Below, piece after piece: positions 55,561 to 64,000 of a stretch of 64,000 nucleotides of DNA. The notes under the pieces are model-generated. The model did no database searches, was not told where the DNA came from, and saw only the letters and a list, made by a program, of their open reading frames with translations. The DNA is from Adiantum capillus-veneris (Eukaryota; Streptophyta; Polypodiopsida; Polypodiales; Pteridaceae). The position numbers and the translations under genes are program-made. Location of the stretch: NCBI GenBank assembly GCA_014529385.2, contig CM043953.1, positions 67,204,372 through 67,268,371 of the forward strand, read 5' to 3'. The stretch's first letter is position 1, and each line of letters begins with the position of its first letter.

Positions 55561-56830
55561 AGGACAAGTTGCAATTAAGAAAAACATTGTGTGTAAATGC
55601 TTCCAGGAAAAAAAAGAAGAAGCGTGTTTTGAAATTGTTTCAATGAAGGACCAATGCCAAATGCTAGAATATTCTTTCTTTTTTGGAGAGCCTGGAGAGG
55701 ATCCTGAGCTATTTTTACCAAATTTCAAAATGGCTTGCCACATCAAAAAGGTGATAGGTGATGAGGAATGCTTAAAAATGTTTGAAGCGGCTCTTTAAAA
55801 ATATGCTAGAACTTGGTTCTCCTCTCTATTTCAAGAAGTTAGAGGACTTGGATCACTTCAAGCGATAGTTTTCTAAATCCCAAAACACTCAAAAATTATG
55901 GTAGGTCATTGTTTCTCACAAGAAATTTAAAGATTTGGATGACTACTACACCTACAAGCTTGAGTTTCTATGTCTTTGGGATATATGAGTGAGAGATATT
56001 TCTAGCCCTGGGGATGTTGTAGAATTTCTAAAGAAGGATATATCCATAGAGGGTCTTTTTTCCACACTGAAGATAAAAGTAGAACAGGGTGCTTCTACCA
56101 CCTTTGATGCTACCAAAACTAGGGCTACCTTGAATTATAGTAAATTGAAGGGAATTTTGGGGAGATTTTGATAGAGGGTCCTCGTTCTAGATAGCACAAA
56201 CACCAACTTCTAAAAAAATGCCCAAGGTAATAGAGAATTTGAATGAGTCCTTCAGCAGCTTGTCAAATCCCTTTGCACAAGTTGTAGGTCCCAATGGACA
56301 AACAAAGAATTTTGAGGAACAAGACCCACGATCGAGGCAAGTATTATAGTGTTGGAAATACAAGGAATCTTAGCATGGGATGTATAATTTTCCTTGTCCC
56401 CTTGGGGAGCCACGGAGACCGAGCTTGAATGATGCGTAGTGATGAATGGAGGTGAACGAACTAGTCAAAAGCCAATGCTTTTGCAATGACCAAATGGAAT
56501 AAGACCACCTCCACAAGGGGTGGAAGGAGTTCCATCTTTGGTGGATCCAAATGTGCATGTGGTAGAGGGGACAAAGTACAATGTGATTGACATGGAAGAA
56601 AATGGCATCAATCATGGCCATGGGAAAGGTAAGGAGAAAGAAGGAGATACGTCACAAAGTGGCCATGGAAAATGAAGTAAGGTTACAAAGATCAAGCAAG
56701 AAAGAGAGCTCAATGTTGTATCAACCTCTAGGATTTCCTTCTTGGACATAATATGGATCCATATAACATTTTCAAAGACGTGAGAGGTAAGGGTTCTCAT
56801 ATTTTATGGCCTTGATTCCTTGCATTGTGT
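55561..56830 (+). pseudogene. Element C gag remnant, close to element A gag
   Basis: Frames 55589-55798 (FFFGEPGEDPELFLPNFKMA) and 55989-56171 (VVEFLKKDISIEGLFS, TTFDATKTRATLNYSKLKG) match gag of A. Later decayed text covers the Pro-rich region and the WNC-type knuckle (56350-56400). It ends at a (GA)n run near 56841; no pol follows. Confidence 0.75.
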
Positions 56831-56840
56831 GTTGATGCAG

Positions 56841-57063
56841 GAGAGAGAGAGAGAGAGAGAGAGAGAGCAATTTTATGGTGCACCGATGCTCACAGCGAGA
56901 GCGAGAGAGAGAAAGTGCTTCTTGTTTTCTTGAAAATTAGAGGGCATGCATGTATGGTGTGGTTGTGAATGAGTGAATGTGTGTGTGTGTGTGTGTGTGA
57001 AGTGTGTTTGTGGGCGTCTGAATAGGTGAGTCTATTGAAAGTGCGTGTGCGTGTGTGTGTGTG
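56841..57063 (+). repeat. (GA)n and (GT)n microsatellites
   Basis: GA units at 56841-56867, GT units at about 56979-56999 and 57047-57063. The stretch marks the break where element C stops. Confidence 0.9.
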
Positions 57064-59354
57064 ATGTTTGTTTTTTTACTATTATTCTTTTTTGTCTTTT
57101 CTCTCTCATTTTTTAGGTTTTGTTTTTTTTTCTTTTTTAAATATATTTTTAAATTCTTTTTTGGTTTGTTTTTTGTTTTGGGGGGCGCGGGTGGGGGGCT
57201 TGATGTTATCTTAAAAAGAAAACAAAAAATATAATCAAAAGAAAATGTTAAAATTTTAAAAAAAGCCGAAAAAGAAAAAATAGATAAAAATTTCACCAAA
57301 AAATGAGGGACTGGTGGAGTACTATAGAAGGGTGGGTGGCTGTGTATTTTTTTTAAAAATTAAAAAAATTAATTCTAAACAATGAAAAAATAAGTTTAAA
57401 AAAATGTCTGAGGCTCAAAATGCGCAAACAATGCACAAGAAAATCCAAAACATTAAGGTAAATTCTTGGAGCTACAAAACATGCTTTGGATTGACAATTC
57501 ACAATAGGTTTTTTCATTTTCATCATTTTTAAGGTAAAATTTAGCAATTTTAGGCAATAGATTATCAAAACATTGTTAAGAAATATAAAGAATAGCCAGA
57601 AACTACCTTTTTAAAAAACAATATGCAGTCAAATCAACTCAATTTCCAACACTTTTCAATGTAATCACATCATCAAATCAATCATTAATCATTATGTCAC
57701 TTAAATTTGAACTGTTTTGGATTGTTTTTTCCCGTTTTTGACTCAAATTTAACCCAAAATTTGTCTAATTAGTGGTCTAACTTAGACTGCACTTTGGTCC
57801 AATGATTATAATCAAATTAACATTTTTAATATCTCATTTGCACATTTATAAAATCATTCAAATCAATTTGAAAGTGTGTAATTATGCACAATTAACACAC
57901 TTACAAGCTTACACACATATGATTTTAGAGCAATTTCGACAGCATAACAAAGCATTTTACATGCTTACAATTATTCACCATGATCAACATGATGACATAA
58001 ATATCCAATCACTCCAAGTCTATCAATTGGCATTAACATTGCCACCCAATTGCACTCAATTTTGTGCACTTTGCCTACACATAGGCACACACAAATACAC
58101 ACAAAATAGTACCAGTTTTTTTGTCTCTAATTTTCAATTAAAACTTGCACCTAGATCATCAGTTGAGTGGGTTATTTCACTCACATTTACGTCAAGAAAT
58201 GTGTCAAATTCCCACTCCACATGACGACTCCGTGTGTGTGTGTACTCCCAAAACCGCTTTGACCTACACACACCATCACACAATCTTATGTGTATCTTTC
58301 ATTTCATCAAAACTAAATGCATAATATTAATGATCATACATCTAACTAAACTTTTATCAATGTAAAATATTACATATGCAATTAGTGAGTAGTTAGAAGG
58401 GATAATTATTGAAAATTCCCTAGATTACACACTAAAATCACTCAAATCTTCATGAAATCTTTGCAATTTTGTTTCAAAAGAGTGATTACTAAGCCGTTAA
58501 TTAGGCATACACATGTGTAAAACCCTTAAATTGTTAGGAGGATTAGTATGAAATTAGTGAAATTAGTGAAAATTTGGGGGTTTTAACACCTAAACCTACT
58601 CCTTAACACTCAATTTTCTCAAAACATATCCCCTAGGATACGCTATCATCCTCCACAATGGCACAAAATGTTGGATCCATTTGTAGCATATCTCCAGTGA
58701 ATCAACATAATTGTCAATCCGTGGACAGTGGTGACCCGGCTAGGGCATGGAAGCATCACATATGGGTAAGTGTGTGAGAGTAATGAGATAGAAATAAGTG
58801 GATAAATCATGAGAGGCCATCTAGATTAGAGAGAAGAGAGAAATAGTGAAAGGGATTAGTGTTTCAAAGGGGCTAAATTATGAAAATCACACAATGCTCT
58901 TCGTTGCATTCTCTACTAATCCTTGTAGGCACATCCTAATTATGAGCTTATCCAAGATCATTGGGTTACAATTAGGGCAATGCATGCATAGATCCTAATC
59001 GACACACTAATCTAATCATGCACAAAATACCATAATCAAACACAGAATAGGCAATCAAGAATTAGAGAGTGATTAGCTCTTAATCTACACACATCAAGAA
59101 ACTAATACACAACATTAGTGACAAGAAAGAGAGAAGCAAGAGGACTCAACTTCAATGCATGAATTAATTGATTCATGAAGAGAGTACATGTGGCTCCATG
59201 CTTCCACCTCCATAGACTCCTTGTCCTTCTTTGTACTCTAGGTTTTCCCTCAAAATGATATATGGGAAAGCACATAATGTGAAATAGTAGATACAATATG
59301 GAACTCCTAATGAGCCCGCGAACCTATAAATATAACGCTACAAGAGGTTGTGTG
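57064..59354. other. AT-rich and low-complexity DNA, no gene seen
   Basis: Poly-A/T-rich sequence at 57064-57360 gives a Lys/Thr-rich minus-strand frame (56937-57299) that is not credible as protein. 57802-58224 is a 140-codon plus-strand frame without recognised motif, in A/T- and CA-rich sequence; unlikely to be a gene. 59102-59296 likewise. Confidence 0.45.
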
Positions 59355-59580
59355 CACTTGTGAGGATTTTAGCGATGAAAATACATTGGGTTTTTATACT
59401 CACCGGCGTCACTAAGATCGTCGCTAATAGAGTCGATACGGGAACGTCGCTATGAGCGTCGATATATGCATCGCTATGGCTGTCTCTATATAGCGATGCA
59501 TATAACGACAACCATAGCGATGCTTATAGGCTACCTATAGCGACGTTCATAGCGATGTTGCAGAGCTTTATATAGCGACA
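59355..59580. repeat. CACTA subterminal repeats
   Basis: About eleven copies of a TAGCGACG/TAGCGATG motif in both orientations (for example CGTCGCTATGAGCGTCGATA, TATAGCGATGCATATAACG). Subterminal arrays of this kind are known binding sites of CACTA-encoded proteins. Confidence 0.55.
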
Positions 59581-60122
59581 TCCGAGAGTTAAAAAAATTG
59601 GTGGAAAGGCATTGAATGCCCTACCACCCATGAACAATATATAATGTTTCAATAATAGAGTAAACCTAAATGAATCCAAGATAAGCTCAGATTCATCTTT
59701 AAAAGAAAGTGCAAGCTTAGGTATAGACCCAAAGTAGTCACCCACAAGACAATATAACTATTAACTCCATCATCCATAGTATTGTTTGCAGAATAAAGAT
59801 ACAAAACTGACAAAAGTAAATCGATGAAAGTAAATCAATGACAATTGTACACATCATAAGCAATCACTTGATTGTTAAACTTTGCAAATGTAATAGTTAC
59901 AACACCATTGTTATTATTGAGAAAGACGTATACACGTCATCTCATGATACATATGCTATGACAAAAGGAAACTTATGCTATCTAGCTACGGATAGACCCC
60001 GGGGCGGTCACTTTTTAGAATGTGTATAATATCACGTGAGTTAACCGGAGAGGATTATTAAAAGACCAAAATGTATAAAAATGTATACTTTTATGTATAC
60101 ATTAGAGGGCGGTGGGGGTTTT
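59581..60122. other. CACTA interior, no exon seen
   Basis: Non-coding as far as can be seen. Contains a short run with TATACATTTTTATACATTTT-like text near 60070-60100. Confidence 0.35.
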
Positions 60123-61640
60123 TTAAATAGGCTCACAGTGTAAGTATAGTATGTATATTGGGGTATTATTAATTACCTCTTGAATGCACATGATATAGGG
60201 ATCTTTTGATAAGTGACTGCCTCGGAGTATAGACTGACGTCGTCTAATCAGACATCTCATTGCATCCAAGCAACATATATATCGGATTCTGCAACAAAAA
60301 ACAATAAGATAGCTTTTTGTAAGTATACACATATAATTTATAAAACAATACAACAAATAGAAAAGAGTAAACCCTAATAGTAACCATGCCGCCGCAAGAA
60401 CTCAGAATGTCCATCAGGGCATTTAAGCCGTTCTTACCTGCGTACTCGTGCTCTACGGTGTGGGGTCATGTCCTATCATCGACCACTATCAAAACATACA
60501 AAGGATCCATTATGTTAGAATTTAAAAACCCCTAAACCCTAAACTATCAAACCTAAAGAGCAATGAAAAAACACTTACAAAATCGGCCTCAAATGATGCC
60601 CACCCGCTGCTCCCCAAGTGGTGCAATTTGGCTGCCTCCTTCCACTTGTCAGGATTCTCGTGCACTGCTTTCTTTGCATTATTCCAATCTTCTTTGGCCA
60701 TCCAATCTGGTTTGTTCCACCCATGCTTTATTGCTTTTTGTACTTCAAAATGCTTGTGCTTGCAGTATTCGCGCATTTGAACCTTCATCAAGTCTTCATT
60801 GAAGCGATCATCCCATGTTGAAACGGGAAACTCATCATGTAGCAAGCTAATGACTCTATCTTTTAAATCACTGGTACCTCACTCTAGGTGTTTAATATGT
60901 ATAGTCTAAACACCTGAGAGCAAAGACCATGGATGCGTGAGATCACCTTCTTTCCTTCATAATACAAGATGATACTACCGCTGAAGTCGACGGAGTAAGG
61001 CAAGCCCTCTCGTCGGCAAAGCGTGAACCTGGGTGTGCTAGCAGGGGTCTCTAGTGGCATGTTGATGGGGGTATGGACGTCAGGTGTCTCCACTGGATTT
61101 TGGGCCCCAAAGCGAGGAGTGTCGACTGGGGTGACTCCCAAAAGAGTAGGTAGTGGTGTATAGATACTAGGAATGGACATCAGCCGCGCAAGACTTGGCA
61201 TAAATGGTGATGCCGTGGCTAGTGTGGGGGCGGGAAAAGAAGGGCAAGGTAAAGAGTCTCATTGAACACGAGGTGGTGTCGAGGCATCGGCGGTGGAATC
61301 CCCACAACAACTGCCACCACTAGAGTGTCGGTGCCTAGACGATTGTGAAGATCGTCTTGTCAACATTGAAGCTTTTGAGCGTGCTGAATGCTTTGAAACA
61401 CAGGGAGACGCTAAAGGAGTATGAATGCGTGATGGTGCTCCAGAGCAATAATGATCCTTGTACCACTGCCTCTGCTGGGGTGACAAAGAAGAAAGAATCT
61501 CATCATCATCTATACCTGAATTAAACACACGAACATTTAATCTTAATATTGAATGTATGGAGAAGAAAACATGGACAAGTAGAAAGAGAGAGAGACAGAG
61601 AGAGATAGAGAGGGAGAGAACTCATAAAGGGGTAGGGATT
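60123..61640 (-). pseudogene. CACTA second gene (TNPA/Transposase_24-like), exons
   Basis: Exon pieces on the minus strand: 61528-61259 (Ser/Thr/Arg-rich, SPQQRQWYKDHYCSG); 61201-about 60900 (TPRFTLCRREGLPYSVDFSG, EGKKVISRIHG); about 60875-60522 (DLKDRVISLLHDEFPVSTWD, MREYCKHKHFEVQKAIKHGW, DWMAKEDWNNAKKAVHE, KLHHLGSSGWASFEADF); and a small exon at about 60290-60170 (CCLDAMRCLIRRRQSILRG) bounded by a CAG acceptor and a GGTAAT donor. The W-x(n)-NAKKAVHENPDKWKEA and GSSGWASF text is of the plant Ptta/En-Spm transposase type. Splice links were not worked out in full, so an intact gene cannot be excluded. Confidence 0.5.
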
Positions 61641-61684
61641 CCTGTGTAGAGAGATTTCGTTGAAGTTCTTGTGAGTTTGTAAAA

Positions 61685-61942
61685 GCATTGTGCTCCGGGT
61701 GCGATGGAGACTGAAGCTGCAATCACGAAGGTGATACGTCTCTGCTCATAGATGCTTATTGCCCCACCACTAGATCTAGTTGATCAGGTGAAAGAGACGC
61801 TAAGAAGTAGTAGTACTTCTTAGCGTCTCTTTCACTCGATCAACTAGATCTAGCGGTGGGACGAGCAACATCTATGAGCAGAGATAGATCACTTCCTTTG
61901 CGACTGGTAGCTTCAGTCTCCATCGCACTCGAAGTGCAATGC
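61685..61942. repeat. 258-bp hairpin (near-palindrome)
   Basis: Left arm 61685-61810 and right arm 61815-61942 are reverse complements with high identity; the loop is 4 bases (GTAG between AGAAGTA and TACTTCT). Arm landmarks: GCATTG, GTGCGATGGAGACTGAAGCT, CTCTGCTCATAGATG, TAGATCTAGTTGATC, AAAGAGACGCTAAGAAGTA. It lies between the two CACTA genes. The right arm is part of the minus-strand frame 62103-61840 (METEATSRKGSDLSLLIDVA). Confidence 0.9.
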
Positions 61943-62114
61943 TCATCGTCCCTGCTTGTGAAAACATACCTGGAGCATACGTACCTAGAGTGGACGCAAA
62001 GACGATTAGATACAATGATGCAATGACGCATATAGATAGAATGGACAAAAAGCCACGTGAATACAATATATATTATAAAATGGAGTAAAATTTTCAAATA
62101 CAATATTTATGGCT

Positions 62115-63019
62115 TTAAGAGGTCTCTCTGTCATCCTCGCATAGCTCAGCATTGCTTCCTATATCTATATAGAGCTCTTCATTTAAACAAATATCCTCTG
62201 TTTCATTTTGTAGATCCTCTGCATGCACCCCATAGAGAATAGTAGTTGGATGCTCGTCTGGCACCACCTCAGTGGCTTCTGACAAAGCATCTTCTCCGAT
62301 CTCCTCCATTGAAGCGGCTGTGATTGGCACATGATAGCCCACAAAATCTGCATCAAAGGACCGTGGTCGACTAGACTGTTCAAATTTTGCCATGATTCCA
62401 CAATCTTGAGTAAAGTGCTTTTTGTCGGTCCTTTCCACCCTAAAATGTCGACCTTTACACCATGCTGATGTGTATGACTTATACTACAACCAACAAAGAT
62501 TATGAGTGACCGTTCAAACATCTATAAAGTCACTAATCATACATTACAAACTTACCTTGGTTGCGCAACCCCAAGAGTACTCCCACTCCTCCTCAGTCAC
62601 TTCTTCACGGTACTGTTGTGCGCTTTTGAATTGGTTGTGCAACCATCTTAAGCTCAAGAATGTTGGTAGGCTCTCTAGACCTGCTGGATAATGCATTGGT
62701 AGTCGTCTTCCTCGTCTCCACTCGATTCGTGCCCTTTGTCGCTCTTGCTTTGCATCCTCATATTGTAAAATCCACTTTTGTATCACTAAATTGTGAAGCA
62801 TGCAAAATTAGTTGATTTTAACCTCTATATCTTCCATCATCTTCTTCTCAACACTTAGATTGCACATGACAATCCCAAATATGCGTTCATCATCTATGGT
62901 TCACCATAGCGTGTCCCGGGCTTTATCAAATCCATCTAGCCAGTCTCCAATGTAAACTAGGGATGTTAAGTATGGAGCCTGATTTACCCTTGTAATTTTC
63001 TGTGGTAAAAGCGCACATT
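62115..63019 (-). pseudogene. CACTA transposase C-terminal part, with a 72-bp intron
   Basis: Minus strand: NQAPYLTSLVYIGDWLDGFD, a TGA at 62901-62903 where Trp fits, IFGIVMCNLSVEKKMMEDIE, then (62801-62556) GLESLPTFLSLRWLHNQFKS, EEVTEEEWEYSWGCATK. A phase-0 intron (62555-62484, AAG|GTAAGT ... GTTGTAG|TAT) joins it to YKSYTSAWCKGRHFRVERTD, HFTQDCGIMAKFEQSS and an acidic tail ending at 62115. The text around the intron parallels the DUF4216-type region (NG-x-RF ... T-QN-SGV) of plant CACTA transposases. The N-terminal catalytic part is missing; copia inserted at 63020. The stop makes this copy doubtful. Confidence 0.55.
62484..62555 (-). other. 72-bp GT-AG intron
   Basis: On the minus strand the donor is GGTAAGTTTG and the acceptor GGTTGTAG. 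Removing it joins codons AAG and TAT in frame. Confidence 0.7.
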
Positions 63020-63725
63020 TGTAAGGCCCCCATTATGAGGAGACGCCATCGTGCGTGAAGGAAAATCACTCACCGGAAACCAAAATTTTCATGGACAAGA
63101 ATCAGGGGCAACTTTAAAGGCCTCGGGGACGGAGGCCCACGAGACTTTTTTTTTCGCCGGAATATTATGGCCGGCCGGCGGCGGGAAAGTGGTCGGAAAA
63201 CAACCGGTCGGTTGGCCGGTGGCCGGTAGTCAATGGCCGATGGCCGGTGGTCGGAAGTCAATGGCCGGTGGCCGGTGGCCGAATTCAAAAGCGGACTTGT
63301 CTTCTCAAGGGCGGCCACACATGGGTGGATTGGAGGGTCCGATTTGGACTTATTCGCACAAGGGCGGCTACACATGGCTGTCTCTCATAAGAGACGGCAG
63401 CCCTTTTGGCCTATAAAAGGAGGCCATTTCTACACACATTTCATAGTGTGAAGTTGATGCAACAAGGTGAGTGTGAGGTGGTGAGAGTGAAGCAAGGCGG
63501 GAGCTCCATTAAGGGTATAATCCCTTTGTAAACTACTTCTTATTTTGAAGTACTAAAGCCATTGAGTGGCTGCTTTCCCGTGGACGTAGCCCACATTGGG
63601 TGAACCACGTATATCGTGTGTACTCTCTCTCTATATCTACTCTATAATCTCATGTATATAAATCTGTCTCTCTCCATTAAGTAATCTACTCAATTATCTA
63701 TTTAGCTACGTCTTATTCCCTAACA
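63020..63725 (+). repeat. 5' LTR of the copia element (706 bp)
   Basis: It starts TGTAAGGCCCCCATTATGAG and ends TATTCCCTAACA, two bases before the primer site. TATA box at 63412-63418. A GC-rich stretch (63170-63290) is made of degenerate GGCCGGTGGCCGG units. The frames at 63051-63416 and 63070-63375 are artefacts of that repeat. Confidence 0.85.
63412..63418 (+). promoter_or_regulatory. TATA box of the copia LTR
   Basis: TATAAAA in GGCCTATAAAAGGAGGCC, about 310 bases before the LTR end. Confidence 0.65.
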
Positions 63726-63727
63726 AC

Positions 63728-63739
63728 TGGTATCAGAGC
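63728..63739 (+). other. Primer-binding site of the copia element
   Basis: TGGTATCAGAGC, the initiator-Met tRNA complement, the same as in element T. Confidence 0.9.
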
Positions 63740-63798
63740 AAGGTTTGCTCGTAGCTAAATTATCTCAAGGAAAGGATTCCTTGAATTGAGTGGGAGTT

Positions 63799-64000
63799 AT
63801 GGCGGAGGAAGGGAAGCTCAAGATTGAGAAGTTCAACGGCAAAAACTACCAACATTGGAAGATGCAGATTGAAGACTATCTCTACCAGAAGGACCTCTAT
63901 TTGCCACTAGGCGGTCTTGCGAAGAAGCCCGCAACAATGGCAGATGAAGCATGGATTGTCCTTGATCGAAAGGCACTGGGAACAATCCGGTTAAGCTTGG
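63799..64000 (+). CDS. gag: Copia Gag N-terminus (partial, 67 codons)
   Basis: ATG at 63799 begins MAEEGKLKIEKFNGKNYQHW, then KMQIEDYLYQKDLYLPLGG, ADEAWIVLDRKALGTIRLSL. F-x-GKNY-x-WK-x-Q-x-DYL is the standard opening of plant copia Gag (the UBN2/DUF4219 type). The frame is open to the window end, and the start is the first ATG after the primer site in this frame. There is no sign of decay in the visible part. Confidence 0.9.
   Translation, partial: MAEEGKLKIEKFNGKNYQHWKMQIEDYLYQKDLYLPLGGLAKKPATMADEAWIVLDRKALGTIRLSL

Larger units (their letters stand above)
59355..63019 (-). mobile_element. CACTA (En/Spm-type) DNA transposon, partial
   Basis: Evidence: a minus-strand, intron-containing gene with a CACTA-transposase-type C-terminal region (62115-63019), a second gene with a Ptta/En-Spm-type segment (60522-60845), and a terminus at 59355. 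That terminus starts CACTTGTGAGGATTTTAGCG, followed by many GCGACG/GCGATG motifs. The order, transposase end then second gene then terminus, fits CACTA elements. The other end lies beyond the copia insertion at 63020, outside the window, so the terminal repeat cannot be checked. Confidence 0.6.
63020..64000 (+). mobile_element. Ty1/copia retrotransposon, 5' part
   Basis: 5' LTR 63020-63725, primer site 63728-63739 and gag from 63799, running off the window. It inserted into the CACTA transposase gene. The right target duplication lies outside the window. Confidence 0.85.

Noticed and set aside
56937-57299. 120-codon Lys/Thr/His-rich minus-strand frame
   Set aside because: It arises from poly-A and GT microsatellite sequence.
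61458-61649. Plus-strand frame with an Arg/Glu-rich end
   Set aside because: It comes from a GAGA-rich stretch in a CACTA intron and is opposite to the exon text at 61259-61528.
63051-63416. 121-codon plus and 101-codon minus frames in the copia LTR
   Set aside because: Both cover the GC-rich degenerate repeat in U3. Opposite-strand overlap and lack of motifs argue against coding.

Overview
The window looks like gene-poor nuclear DNA of a land plant, built almost entirely from nested LTR retrotransposons plus one CACTA-type DNA transposon. No bacterial feature and no clear single-copy host gene was found. The plant assignment rests on Ty3/gypsy elements with a second, archaeal-type RNase H (the Tat lineage), a copia element primed by an initiator-Met-type site, a CACTA transposase gene with a GT-AG intron, and broken pentatricopeptide-repeat (PPR) sequence. 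The PPR wording and the gag type at 30.7-31.7 kb resemble, from memory only, families common in ferns, lycophytes or bryophytes; that is a weak lineage guess.

Layout. 1-896: minus-strand remnant of a Tat-like element. 897-25.2 kb: LTR element G (two related LTRs, a broken protease on the left, a W-x-P-K repeat ORF on the right). Inside G lie two related minus-strand LTR-like repeats (H1 4202-5175, H2 20430-21395) with a gag-only element, and inside those the young element A (7437-18359), which has 2.7/2.3 kb LTRs, intact gag and intact pol. 25.2-26.4 kb: nothing recognised. 26.4-36.0 kb: a decayed gypsy element E with LTR-like copies F1 and F2 that carry PPR-like sequence. F1 is split by a young non-autonomous LTR element T (27090-29957) with 142-bp LTRs and tandem repeats instead of genes. 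36.3-50.8 kb: decayed Tat-like element D, split inside gag by element B (36674-47664), which has the unusual form LTR, 225-bp pol tail, LTR, internal region, LTR. 50.8-56.8 kb: minus-strand gypsy remnant K and an A-family leader/gag remnant C. 56.8-59.3 kb: low-complexity DNA. 59.4-63.0 kb: CACTA element on the minus strand with a 260-bp hairpin. 63.0-64.0 kb: 5' LTR and gag start of a copia element inserted into the CACTA transposase gene.

How the parts work together. In A, the 5' LTR promoter would drive an RNA carrying two small leader ORFs, gag, and a pol that begins on the gag stop codon (ATGA). Pol supplies protease, reverse transcriptase, a catalytically degenerate first RNase H, an intact archaeal-type RNase H and a D,D35E integrase. 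The most novel-looking signal is the family of small (about 70-codon) leader ORFs sharing a C-terminal LPL-x-DV-x-IF pattern. It is seen tandemly in A and C, in overlapping form in B, and as an isolated intact copy at 5924-6136. Element T, whose post-primer-site sequence is amplified in about 172-bp units, is the second most interesting object.
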